A stretch of DNA of 64,000 nt from an uncultured Eubacterium sp. (lineage in GTDB: Bacteria > Bacillota > Clostridia > Lachnospirales > Lachnospiraceae). The stretch is from positions 12,261 through 76,260 of the forward strand of contig CAKREC010000003.1 in assembly GCA_934316925.1 (NCBI GenBank), in the 5' to 3' direction. A program made the position numbers and the translations under genes. Shown piece after piece: positions 1-7,488 of this stretch (its first letter is position 1; every line of letters begins with the position of its first letter). The notes under the pieces were generated by a model, which worked only from the letters and a program-made list of their open reading frames with translations, made no database searches and was not told where the DNA came from.

Positions 1-1727
1 ATCAGATAGTGCTTATCTTTTTCCTGCACACAAGTCACTTTGATCTCATTTCCTTTTCTCAAATAGATCAGATCTTCATTGTCTGCAAATTTCTGCCGGT
101 ATATATTTCCGTCCTTGCCTTCCAGATACACATATGTGCTGCCGTCAATCGTCACATACTGGATCGAGGCGATCACAAACGTATTTTCAACCGAATCTCC
201 CTGTGGCTGCTCCGCAGGTTTTTCGTCCGTATCTTCCTCCGAAGCATCTGCCCCAATACGTTTTTTGTATTTTGCCAGACAATCCTCCAGCGAATCCGAT
301 GTTGTAACAATATTGTAGGACTCAACATTTACGGTGGCGTACAGCTTAACAATACCGCTGGCATCTTTAAGAACCATAACATACGTTGGCTGTCCTACTA
401 CATTGATCAGCGATGGGAAAGATGCCTGATAACCTTTTTCCTGCACTTCACCCTCTGCTGCTGACATCGCAGAGTTTTCATCTGCACCTGCCACGGTATA
501 ATAATGCGCCTCTGATGTACGCTCATTTACCAGAATAAATCCAATATTTGACGAATCCTCATTGACCGATGTTACACCGGTATAGATCCAGATGTCTCCA
601 TCCTTTGCCACATAACCATAATCCGGCACATAAGAATCGTCTTCGTCGTCTGCATCTGAGGCATTTACTGTCTCCGTGCAATGACGGCATCCTTTCTTGC
701 CAAAGATGCTGTTGAAGAATCCATTGGACAAAAGTCCCTTCCAGTTGTACTGCGATACTAACAGATCTCCATCAAATACATTGTCGACCCACTTTGGGAT
801 CTCATCCAGTGTGTAGCATGTACTCTCTCCGGTCACCGGATCACACACAACCGCCGCTTTCACGGTATCCCCGCCAAACAGTCCGATCTTGAAATCACTC
901 ACGGCAGCCACATAATATGGCTTTCCGCTTTCATCAATTTCAAAATGAATATTTTCAAAGATCAGTGTCGGGTACTGAAAACGAAGATGTCTTCTCAGAT
1001 CTTTCTGAAAATAAGAGGATGGTACATATTTCATTCCCTGTTCCAATGCGACATACTGTGCACTCTGCTTTACCGGATCCACCTGTACGTATCCCGGCAC
1101 TCCATGATCTTTGTTGCCAAGGTATTTGAAAAAGCCCGCATATTTTAAGGCAGAAACCTTACTTGGATATCCACCATAATCAATCTGTGAATAATCCTCT
1201 GAAACATCATACTGGCTTACCAGCTGTGACAGGCTTCCAATCTCACGGTTTCCAAGTAAGATCGCGCTGTCCGTATCCATCAATGCAATTTTTTCCGTCG
1301 CTGTATTCGAATCAATATCTTTGATAAAGTCGTAATCTTCTACGTTCAAAATCTCGGAATACCGTCCTGCGTGGAACATCGTGGAGCCATAAATACTTGC
1401 ACCGAATACCAGTACAAAAAGCACCAGCGCGATACCAAACAAAAATCCGGTCGGTTTATCGCCCATACTCGTCTGGCTGATAACCGATATTTTCTGAACT
1501 CCTGAAACATACAACAATCGCAGTGCTCCAGCCGGCAGCAGCATCAGGAAAATAATGAACCCCCACATTCCATACGAATGAATATTGACTGCCGGGAGAC
1601 ATACATAGTACCAGATGGCAACCCACACAACCCATGCAATTGTCATAAGTACTGCCCACTTCCATGAGCCTCCGATCCTCTCGATCGAATGTTGATCCTG
1701 TTTTTTCTTCTTACTCTTCTTCCCCAT
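1..1727 (-). CDS. Membrane protein of unknown function, 3' end cut off by window edge
   Basis: The minus-strand frame is open from an ATG at 1727 to the left edge, so the stop codon lies outside the window; about 575 residues are visible. The start follows an AGGAAG-type ribosome binding site. The N-terminus is very basic (GKKSKKKK), then come three hydrophobic segments (about residues 23-45, 52-71 and 95-115) and a long, mostly hydrophilic extracytoplasmic region. That region contains a CxxC pair (GCRHC, about residue 348) and an acidic, low-complexity stretch (residues 505-520). From memory it resembles a conserved Firmicutes family without known function, but no catalytic motif is visible. 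It lies 39 bp downstream of the LiaF-like gene on the same strand, so both may be co-transcribed as an envelope-related pair. Function not assigned. Confidence 0.8.
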   Translation of the reverse strand, partial: MGKKSKKKKQDQHSIERIGGSWKWAVLMTIAWVVWVAIWYYVCLPAVNIHSYGMWGFIIFLMLLPAGALRLLYVSGVQKISVISQTSMGDKPTGFLFGIALVLFVLVFGASIYGSTMFHAGRYSEILNVEDYDFIKDIDSNTATEKIALMDTDSAILLGNREIGSLSQLVSQYDVSEDYSQIDYGGYPSKVSALKYAGFFKYLGNKDHGVPGYVQVDPVKQSAQYVALEQGMKYVPSSYFQKDLRRHLRFQYPTLIFENIHFEIDESGKPYYVAAVSDFKIGLFGGDTVKAAVVCDPVTGESTCYTLDEIPKWVDNVFDGDLLVSQYNWKGLLSNGFFNSIFGKKGCRHCTETVNASDADDEDDSYVPDYGYVAKDGDIWIYTGVTSVNEDSSNIGFILVNERTSEAHYYTVAGADENSAMSAAEGEVQEKGYQASFPSLINVVGQPTYVMVLKDASGIVKLYATVNVESYNIVTTSDSLEDCLAKYKKRIGADASEEDTDEKPAEQPQGDSVENTFVIASIQYVTIDGSTYVYLEGKDGNIYRQKFADNEDLIYLRKGNEIKVTCVQEKDKHYL

Positions 1728-1766
1728 CTTTTCTTCCTTTCAATCTATTACTTTACGCACAGCTCC

Positions 1767-2468
1767 TTACACGCGGCTAAGATCCACGCCGCCAAACCGG
1801 ATCGTTCCCTGCAGCACCAAAGTAGGCGCCATCGGGTCTTTGCTATCCGCACCCGACTCGGAATATCCGCCTAATGTCGCGGTCGTATTGTTCACTACTT
1901 TCCACTCCTTAGGAACATACAGCTCAACGCCGCCAAACGAAACCTGCATATCCACAACGGCACTGCCGGTCTGGATCATCGCATCCTCCAGATGCACTTC
2001 CAGTCCACCGAATGCACAGTCAATATTTACATTCGTGAGCTGATCCGAGTGAATCTGTTTGCACTCTCCGCTGAACCAGGTCCGCAGATTGATGCTGTCT
2101 CCGGTAATGTCCTGCGCCTGTGCCCGGTACGTTTTGTTTTTCGCTTTTTTCTTCTGTTTCCAGCGTTTCACGGCATCCCCAAATAAAATATTCAGTCCGA
2201 TCGTGCCAAACACAGCTGCGATCAGAACCGGCCATGGTGTCAAAGCCTCAATCCCCAGCACTTTGTCAAAGCAGATCGCAAGGATCGCCAGAGACAGCAG
2301 CATACCGCCAAACTCCAGTTTTACTGCAGCCACAACAAACAACGCCACACACAGGATCGCTACCGCAAACCGAACTACCGTAATATCGGGGGTATATCCC
2401 AGCGTGTTTAATATCACATAAGCAGCCAGTCCGGTAAAGAAGCCGCCCCAAAAGATCTTTTTTCCCAT
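1767..2468 (-). CDS. LiaF-like membrane protein (cell-wall-active antibiotic response family)
   Basis: This 233-residue protein has an N-terminal membrane region with about four hydrophobic helices (residues 5-90), a basic cytoplasmic-type segment (KRWKQKKKAKNK), and a C-terminal beta-rich domain with repeated FGG motifs (CAFGGLEV, SFGGVELYV, RFGGVDL). That C-terminal pattern is characteristic of the LiaF/DUF2154 domain; in Bacillus LiaF inhibits the LiaRS envelope-stress system. No liaRS genes are adjacent here, so any regulatory partner is unknown. The start at 2468 is chosen because GGAGG lies six bases upstream; a longer reading from 2486 would translate through that ribosome binding site. 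It is followed on the same strand by the large membrane protein at the window edge. Confidence 0.75.
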   Translation of the reverse strand: MGKKIFWGGFFTGLAAYVILNTLGYTPDITVVRFAVAILCVALFVVAAVKLEFGGMLLSLAILAICFDKVLGIEALTPWPVLIAAVFGTIGLNILFGDAVKRWKQKKKAKNKTYRAQAQDITGDSINLRTWFSGECKQIHSDQLTNVNIDCAFGGLEVHLEDAMIQTGSAVVDMQVSFGGVELYVPKEWKVVNNTTATLGGYSESGADSKDPMAPTLVLQGTIRFGGVDLSRV

Positions 2469-2671
2469 ATGTATCCTCCTTCTCAAGCTATGCGTATGAT
2501 GAAACTAATTGTATATGAAAACCGGCAATGTTTCAAGATGCCGGGGCAAAAAGTTTGTGTTATAGGATGAAAGCCATTTTTTTCTGGTCATATGATTTTA
2601 TTTATGGTAAAATTCATTTTGTGTCCTATTATATGGCACACGCAGTTATCACGTAGAAAGAAGGTTTTATT

Positions 2672-3412
2672 TTGAATCATAAAAAGCACAAAAAGAGAAG
2701 TTTATTCGACATTGCATCCACTGTTGTACTGGTTGTTTTTGCAGTCGGTCTGGTCGCAACGATCGGTATTGTGATCAAAGACAAAGTAGATGTACAGAAA
2801 GCAGAGCGTCAGGCGGAGATCGAAGCCAATGCAACCGCAGTCCCTGCCACACCTACTCCATACATTGCTCCAGAAGACCGTATGGAATATTCTCTGGTCA
2901 TTGCAGAAGCTACTAAGAAAAAAGGAACCGGAAGTTCTTTTCACTATATCTTCAATAAAAAAGACGGAACCTTCCAAATGCTTTTGAACGCCGGTGACTC
3001 CAGCAGTGAATTGAATCACGGCACTTTCACAGAGACCGACACTACTATTGAAATTGTAAAAAAAGATGATTCCAAAGATACCCTGATCAAGCAGGGCGAT
3101 TATCTGATCTCGGAAAACTCTCTTTATGACGGCAAAGTACCAGACAAAAAGACATTTACCAAGACATTCAAGTCAAAGTCCAGCGAAGAGAGCGTCAGTG
3201 TGATTGAGTTCAAAAAAGATGGAACGTTTGCACAAAACATCACCCGTTACTCCGCCGGTCTTGATGGCGGCGATCAAAATGACGCCGCATCCGGTACTTA
3301 TTACCGCAAGGGCAATCAGATCATACGAAAAAAAGACAGCGGCGAAGATATGATGCCTCTCTACATTTACAAAGATCAGCTCTGCGCCAACTACTACAAG
3401 AAAGTGGAGTAA
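2672..3412 (+). CDS. Membrane-anchored exported protein of unknown function
   Basis: This 246-residue protein begins at a TTG preceded by AGAAAGAAGG. It has a basic N-terminus (NHKKHKKRS), a single transmembrane anchor at about residues 15-36 and a hydrophilic outer part. The outer part contains two similar beta-rich halves, each with a KKDGTF motif (FNKKDGTFQM and EFKKDGTFAQ), which suggests a duplicated lipocalin-like or immunoglobulin-like fold. A short A/T/P-rich hinge (ATAVPATPTPY) joins anchor and domain. There is no lipobox. It is monocistronic and ends at a strong terminator. Function unknown. Confidence 0.75.
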   Translation: MNHKKHKKRSLFDIASTVVLVVFAVGLVATIGIVIKDKVDVQKAERQAEIEANATAVPATPTPYIAPEDRMEYSLVIAEATKKKGTGSSFHYIFNKKDGTFQMLLNAGDSSSELNHGTFTETDTTIEIVKKDDSKDTLIKQGDYLISENSLYDGKVPDKKTFTKTFKSKSSEESVSVIEFKKDGTFAQNITRYSAGLDGGDQNDAASGTYYRKGNQIIRKKDSGEDMMPLYIYKDQLCANYYKKVE

Positions 3413-3427
3413 AATATTTCATACGCA

Positions 3428-3480
3428 AAAAAGTCCCGACATACCAGCTTTTTGCTGATGTATGCCGGGATTCTTTTTGC
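3428..3480. terminator. Bidirectional terminator hairpin
   Basis: An inverted repeat (left arm TCCCGACATACCAGC from 3435, right arm ending GTATGCCGGGA at 3471) is flanked by an A-run at 3428-3433 and a T-run at 3474-3479. It can therefore end transcripts from the plus-strand gene on its left and the minus-strand ABC transporter cluster on its right. Confidence 0.85.
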
Positions 3481-3491
3481 CTGAAACTTTT

Positions 3492-4139
3492 TTATATTCT
3501 GTTTTCTGCCGTATATTCGGACAGTACTCCATCATCCATCTCATACACTTGATCACAAAGAATTTCAATATCTTCCCTGTTGTGACTTGCAAGTACAATT
3601 GTTTTTCCCTGTTTCTTTAAATCCATCAGCAGTTTTCTGATATCCCCAACTCCTTTTCGGTCCAGTCCATTCATTGGTTCATCCAAAATCAGTATGTCCG
3701 GATCTTCCATAATTGCCTGCGCCAAACCTAAACGCTGACACATTCCAAGCGAATATTTGCCAACCTTTGTTTTCAATTTAGGATCAAGTCCAACAACGGT
3801 AAGTACCTTCTCAATCTCTTCTTTCTTGATCTTTTTATTGATCTTCGCCAGATCGCACAATGCCTGAATCCCTGTCAGCCACGGCAAAAATCCCGGCGTC
3901 TCGATGATCACTCCCATATTTTTCGGAAAATCCATATCTTTTCCCAGTTCTTTATCATCAATATAGATATTTCCCTTCGTAGGCTTTACCAGTCCACATA
4001 TCAGTTTAAACAAAACCGTTTTTCCCGAACCATTTCTCCCAATGATCCCCACGATATTTCCCGTATCAAATTTTACACTCACGTCTTTTACCACTTCGTG
4101 GTTTTTATAAACCTTGCTAACACTTTTCAACTCTATCAT
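3492..4139 (-). CDS. ABC transporter ATP-binding protein
   Basis: This 215-residue nucleotide-binding protein has Walker A GRNGSGKT (about residue 35), signature YSLGMCQRLGLAQA (about residue 128) and Walker B DILILDEP (about residue 150), followed by an H-loop histidine in LASHN. It is in the size and class used by bacteriocin, lantibiotic-immunity and antimicrobial-peptide exporters. It is the last gene of a minus-strand cluster: the two permeases end 10 and 802 bp upstream and it probably energises them. The cluster is divergent from an AgrC/AgrA-like two-component system, so peptide sensing or self-protection is a reasonable inference but is not proven by the sequence. Confidence 0.9.
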   Translation of the reverse strand: MIELKSVSKVYKNHEVVKDVSVKFDTGNIVGIIGRNGSGKTVLFKLICGLVKPTKGNIYIDDKELGKDMDFPKNMGVIIETPGFLPWLTGIQALCDLAKINKKIKKEEIEKVLTVVGLDPKLKTKVGKYSLGMCQRLGLAQAIMEDPDILILDEPMNGLDRKGVGDIRKLLMDLKKQGKTIVLASHNREDIEILCDQVYEMDDGVLSEYTAENRI

Positions 4140-4149
4140 TTTTCATTCC

Positions 4150-4935
4150 TCATATTGCATCATTTTTTTTGCCAACATTCCAGATGATATTGGTAAGTAT
4201 CAAGTTAAAGATAAACAAATAAAGTGTATGAAAAACAAACGACCCCTTTGCGTATCCATTTAACATACCAATCGGTGAAACGAAATCCGGGATTCCGTCC
4301 GCGGCCTGCACCATTAAGTTCCATACGATCAATGCTCCGCATATCATTGGTCCCATGCGGTTATTGCCGGCGCGATCGCATAATAGGCAGATTTCTCCCA
4401 GTAATATGGTTACGAGAACAACTAATATAAAGGATTCCCAAAATACAAGATACACATTTTTGTCATATAATGTATCGATTGCTTTCAATCTGCCGGCAAA
4501 AAAATGATAATTGTCTATGCCATCTCCCCAACATGCCTTTGGGGTCATCACCCGAAAATAAAAAATCATCGTCAAAAATACAACCATGCCGGCATAGACA
4601 ATACATGTCAGTACCATGGTTAAGATTTCACTGGCAAGCCACTCCTTTTTTTCCACTCTCATCAGTACATTGATTTTATTATGTTCAATGGCATTCCGCA
4701 TTCCTAACATCATAATCGAACCAAGCAATACTATAATTTGAAAATCCCGACGCAATACTCCGTGTATAAAGGGTGCAAACATATTTACATGTTCACCCGC
4801 TTTCATTACACTTTTACTGCTGGCAGGAAAAACAAAACTAAAGTAGGAAAGCAAAAAAAGCATTACAATCATGGTATCCCTGTTTTTGATTCCGTTTTTT
4901 AAAGACAACCTCGTCAATCTTATGATTTTGGTCAT
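4150..4935 (-). CDS. ABC transporter permease subunit (ABC-2-like)
   Basis: This 261-residue integral membrane protein has about six hydrophobic segments (for example MIVMLFLLSYFSFVF, IIVLLGSIMMLGM and FILVVLVTILLGEICLLC). It lacks soluble domains and motifs beyond the ABC-2 pattern. It lies 6 bp downstream of the other permease and 10 bp upstream of the ATPase gene, so the three most likely form one transporter. The N-terminus (MTKIIRLTRLSLKNGIKNRDT) is the amphipathic start usual for ABC-2 permeases. Substrate unknown; placement next to a LytTR/GHKL system suggests a peptide or envelope-related substrate. Confidence 0.8.
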   Translation of the reverse strand: MTKIIRLTRLSLKNGIKNRDTMIVMLFLLSYFSFVFPASSKSVMKAGEHVNMFAPFIHGVLRRDFQIIVLLGSIMMLGMRNAIEHNKINVLMRVEKKEWLASEILTMVLTCIVYAGMVVFLTMIFYFRVMTPKACWGDGIDNYHFFAGRLKAIDTLYDKNVYLVFWESFILVVLVTILLGEICLLCDRAGNNRMGPMICGALIVWNLMVQAADGIPDFVSPIGMLNGYAKGSFVFHTLYLFIFNLILTNIIWNVGKKNDAI

Positions 4936-4941
4936 CGTCCA

Positions 4942-5709
4942 TCACTCCCCTCTTATGTATTGATATTTCATATTTGCCATCAGGCAAATAACGGTAAGGT
5001 AGACCACCACAAGCAGATAGATCGCAACTCGTAAAAATCCACCACAGGATTCATATACAATGGACAATGTCATATTAAATGACAGCGGCGTAAGATATGG
5101 ATTGTAATCATATATATACGCAAAGATCCGATAAAGCAAAAATGGAAATACCAATAGCAATTTCCGGTTGCGGATAAATGCCGATGCTAATATTCCAAAA
5201 CAAGGCCATAACATTCCATTTAACATCATCATGAAAATATTCAGCAATAACACAACCGCTCCACACCCATGGTCAAACAGATCGGTATATATTGTCGGGT
5301 CATCTACGGTTCCATACACCCCCGATTCATCCATGAAGGAAATGACATTCCCCTGCACGACATTTATCACAAAAAATATCAGCATAAGAATTGCCATAGA
5401 GGTTCCAATAACAAGTGCGCCTTCAGCCATTCCTTTCCCAACACAATGAATGGCATATGACAAACGGCTTTTTCGTATCATTTTATATCGGTAGGCAAAC
5501 GTTGTTTTTTCTTCATAGTAGCAAAGGGCAGCAGGCAGCGCGCATGCCATCGGTATGATAAATGTAGAGGAGCCTGCCGCAGTAATACATACGATCATCT
5601 CAAAAACATATCCACCACTCCACAGGACGTTACCCTCTATGCAAAATAACAAAGTAAGAATTCCGATGGAAATCCACAAATATTTATTGCTTGTCATTTC
5701 TCCAATCAT
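4942..5709 (-). CDS. ABC transporter permease subunit (ABC-2-like)
   Basis: This 255-residue membrane protein has about six hydrophobic helices. The start at 5709 (MIGEMTSNKY) is chosen because GGAGG stands five bases upstream; a GTG at 5721 would place the binding site inside the gene. The start overlaps the 3' end of the upstream anchored-protein gene by 26 bp, which implies translational coupling. With the next permease and the ATPase it makes a complete heterodimeric exporter of the bacteriocin-immunity type. It has no visible substrate-specific motif. Confidence 0.8.
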   Translation of the reverse strand: MIGEMTSNKYLWISIGILTLLFCIEGNVLWSGGYVFEMIVCITAAGSSTFIIPMACALPAALCYYEEKTTFAYRYKMIRKSRLSYAIHCVGKGMAEGALVIGTSMAILMLIFFVINVVQGNVISFMDESGVYGTVDDPTIYTDLFDHGCGAVVLLLNIFMMMLNGMLWPCFGILASAFIRNRKLLLVFPFLLYRIFAYIYDYNPYLTPLSFNMTLSIVYESCGGFLRVAIYLLVVVYLTVICLMANMKYQYIRGE

Positions 5710-6712
5710 ATATTCCTCCACTTTCTAATGAAATGGCATAACCACCTTTATAATTCTCCCACGTTTTATCACCAAAATCGTAGTTGTAAACCGTTCCATT
5801 CAACTCCACTACAGGAACAAACTGCGCCTTATCCTCTTCGGCATTCACATTTTCGTAGGTCATGCTAACCGTAATTTCATCTGCTTCAAACAGCGTGTAA
5901 AACGGTGTTACATCCCCGCTCACGGTTTTCTCATATTGATCCCTCTGCTTTATATACGGTTCCATTTTACTCCATACAAACTCCGTTAATTGTTCCTTTG
6001 ACGCTACCGCATTTTTCAGTTTTTTCGGTTTGATCTCATAAGAAAATCCTGAAAATCTTTTCAAAACACCATCTTCAATGTCCCACGCCAGCGAATGCTC
6101 AGATTCTATTCCATAAAGCAAGTCCCCATATTGATCCAGTGCGTTCCCATACATATCCTCTTTCCAAGGCAGTCCATCAAAGTAAAAATTTTCGGTTCCT
6201 AACTTGCCATCCTTTTGTTCCCGTATTGTCCCATAGTCTTTTTCTCCCTGCCAAACGCCAACGCGGATTTTTTGGAATATCGCCTCTAATTCTTTCTCTG
6301 TTATTTTGCACGTTGTATTTGTTTTTTCAAAACTAAAACAGTTTCCCGCACTTAGAAATAATTCGGTGCAGTCATCCGGTAATCCTAATAATTTTCTTAA
6401 ATTTTCAATATACGCTTCATTCACATTACTATGAATGTCGTATACCTTTAATTTTTTAAAATCAATACCGCTTTCCCCTATACCTTGCTGAATTTTTTCT
6501 TTTGTTACATTCCACGTCATTCCCGGTTCGCCCGGTATTCCCAAGCGGGCTGCTATTTCATCATGTGTTTTTTGCTTTTCTGCTGATTCTGTTTCATTGG
6601 AAACATCCGAATGTTTACTCTCCGGTGTTTTCTTTAAAAAGTAAAAATATCCCGCACATAAGAACAGAATTACAAGCAATGAAACGGTTAAAATTATTTT
6701 TGTTTTTTTCAT
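5684..6712 (-). CDS. Membrane-anchored exported protein in ABC cluster, unknown function
   Basis: This 342-residue protein has a basic N-terminus, one transmembrane helix (about residues 7-26) and a large hydrophilic extracytoplasmic part with no recognised domain. It could be an accessory or ligand-binding component of the adjacent transporter, comparable in position to exported proteins found in lantibiotic-immunity loci, but that is inference from position only. The start ATG at 6712 has GGGAGG seven bases upstream. The 3' end overlaps the permease start. It contains two cysteines near residues 114-135 (DDCTELF, AGNCFSF) and a third at TTCKIT, so disulfide formation outside the cell is possible. 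Confidence 0.7.
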   Translation of the reverse strand: MKKTKIILTVSLLVILFLCAGYFYFLKKTPESKHSDVSNETESAEKQKTHDEIAARLGIPGEPGMTWNVTKEKIQQGIGESGIDFKKLKVYDIHSNVNEAYIENLRKLLGLPDDCTELFLSAGNCFSFEKTNTTCKITEKELEAIFQKIRVGVWQGEKDYGTIREQKDGKLGTENFYFDGLPWKEDMYGNALDQYGDLLYGIESEHSLAWDIEDGVLKRFSGFSYEIKPKKLKNAVASKEQLTEFVWSKMEPYIKQRDQYEKTVSGDVTPFYTLFEADEITVSMTYENVNAEEDKAQFVPVVELNGTVYNYDFGDKTWENYKGGYAISLESGGIYDWRNDKQ

Positions 6713-7274
6713 AGTTCCTACCTCCCACTTTATAGTGTAATTGGGCTGTGTAACAAACTTGTATCATGTCTTTTTTTGGGGTGGGGACGCAGTCAGCGAA
6801 ACGGAATCGCCTTGGATGCAAAAAAGCATCAGATCTCCCACTTGTCTGATGCTTTTTAAATAAATTTTCAATACACTCCGAGTATTCCTGCAAAAGTTCG
6901 TTATCATTTTTCTCCACAGCAGTATGATCCGCTTTTAACATAATACTGTATATCTCCTGATCTTTTTGAATCTGCACCCCATAGTCAAATCCCTTTCGTG
7001 CTTTTGGCCAAATCAGTAAAGCGCACTCTCCTTTGGGAACAGATACACACATATTTCCTGTGTAGGTTAAAAAATCCGGTTTTTTCACGTTATATAAGTA
7101 TCCATCTTCTGCAGTATACACATAGCTTTTTCTCGGCACAAACTCCTCCATTCCGGTTATGTATGGTGTGTATTTTGCATTCTGCCACATATACCAGAAC
7201 AAGGTATATGCACCAAATCCAAGTACGATTGCTGCCGCTACAATGATTACCATTTTCCTTTTTTTACAGTTCAA
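6615..7274 (-). CDS. Anchored exported protein; reading frame runs through a terminator, 3' part suspect
   Basis: The start is a TTG at 7274 preceded by GGAGG eight bases away; an ATG at 7310 has no binding site. Residues 8-28 form a transmembrane anchor, followed by a hydrophilic domain to about residue 138 (ECIENLFKKH). The remaining 80 residues are encoded across a perfect terminator stem-loop (6821-6857), the next gene's ribosome binding site and its first 33 codons, and look unlike real protein. A TAA stop (6858-6856) lies in a neighbouring frame exactly before the hairpin, so the natural end is probably near 6856 and a small frameshift has extended the frame. It is the first gene of the minus-strand cluster divergent from the two-component system. 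Function unknown. Confidence 0.6.
   Translation of the reverse strand: MNCKKRKMVIIVAAAIVLGFGAYTLFWYMWQNAKYTPYITGMEEFVPRKSYVYTAEDGYLYNVKKPDFLTYTGNMCVSVPKGECALLIWPKARKGFDYGVQIQKDQEIYSIMLKADHTAVEKNDNELLQEYSECIENLFKKHQTSGRSDAFLHPRRFRFADCVPTPKKDMIQVCYTAQLHYKVGGRNYEKNKNNFNRFIACNSVLMCGIFLLFKENTGE
6821..6857 (-). terminator. Strong hairpin terminator inside an open frame
   Basis: A 13-bp perfect stem (AAAAAGCATCAGA with TCTGATGCTTTTT, 11-base loop) is followed on the minus strand by a T-run. It stands between the first anchored-protein gene and the next gene of the cluster, so it may attenuate expression of the transporter genes relative to the first gene. Confidence 0.8.
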
Positions 7275-7386
7275 TGATTCTTCCTCCGATTTCTTTATAT
7301 TTTTCATCATGAGTAACCATATCTTTTTTAAGATTGCGCAATCTTTAGCTCAACCATACCATGCAAAAATAAGTATTTCAAGAACG

Positions 7387-7420
7387 ATGCGACGAGTGGT
7401 CGAATTATGCGATAAGTGGT
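7387..7420 (+). promoter_or_regulatory. Tandem operator for LytTR regulator
   Basis: Two near-identical 14-mers, ATGCGACGAGTGGT (7387-7400) and ATGCGATAAGTGGT (7407-7420), are spaced 20 bp start to start, about two helical turns. LytTR-family regulators such as AgrA bind pairs of direct repeats with this kind of spacing just upstream of the -35 box. Here the -35 box begins 6 bp after the second copy. This fits autoregulation of the kinase/regulator operon; the same repeats could also serve the divergent cluster. Confidence 0.65.
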
Positions 7421-7425
7421 ATTTT

Positions 7426-7454
7426 TTGACTTTTTTCACTCTGTATTTTATAAT
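7426..7454 (+). promoter_or_regulatory. Promoter of the kinase/regulator operon
   Basis: TTGACT (7426-7431) and TATAAT (7449-7454) are separated by 17 bp, a near-consensus sigma-A promoter. It lies directly downstream of the tandem operator and 35 bp before the kinase start codon. Confidence 0.8.
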
Positions 7455-7488
7455 TTACTCATTAAACAGCCAAAAAGGAGCCCCTTTC

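Noticed and set aside
9..464. Plus-strand open frame of 151 codons at the left edge
   Set aside because: The minus strand encodes a continuous membrane protein through the whole region; the plus frame is its shadow.
7159..7488. Upstream extension of the histidine kinase frame
   Set aside because: It would translate through the operator, promoter and ribosome binding site; the start at 7489 has a good Shine-Dalgarno.
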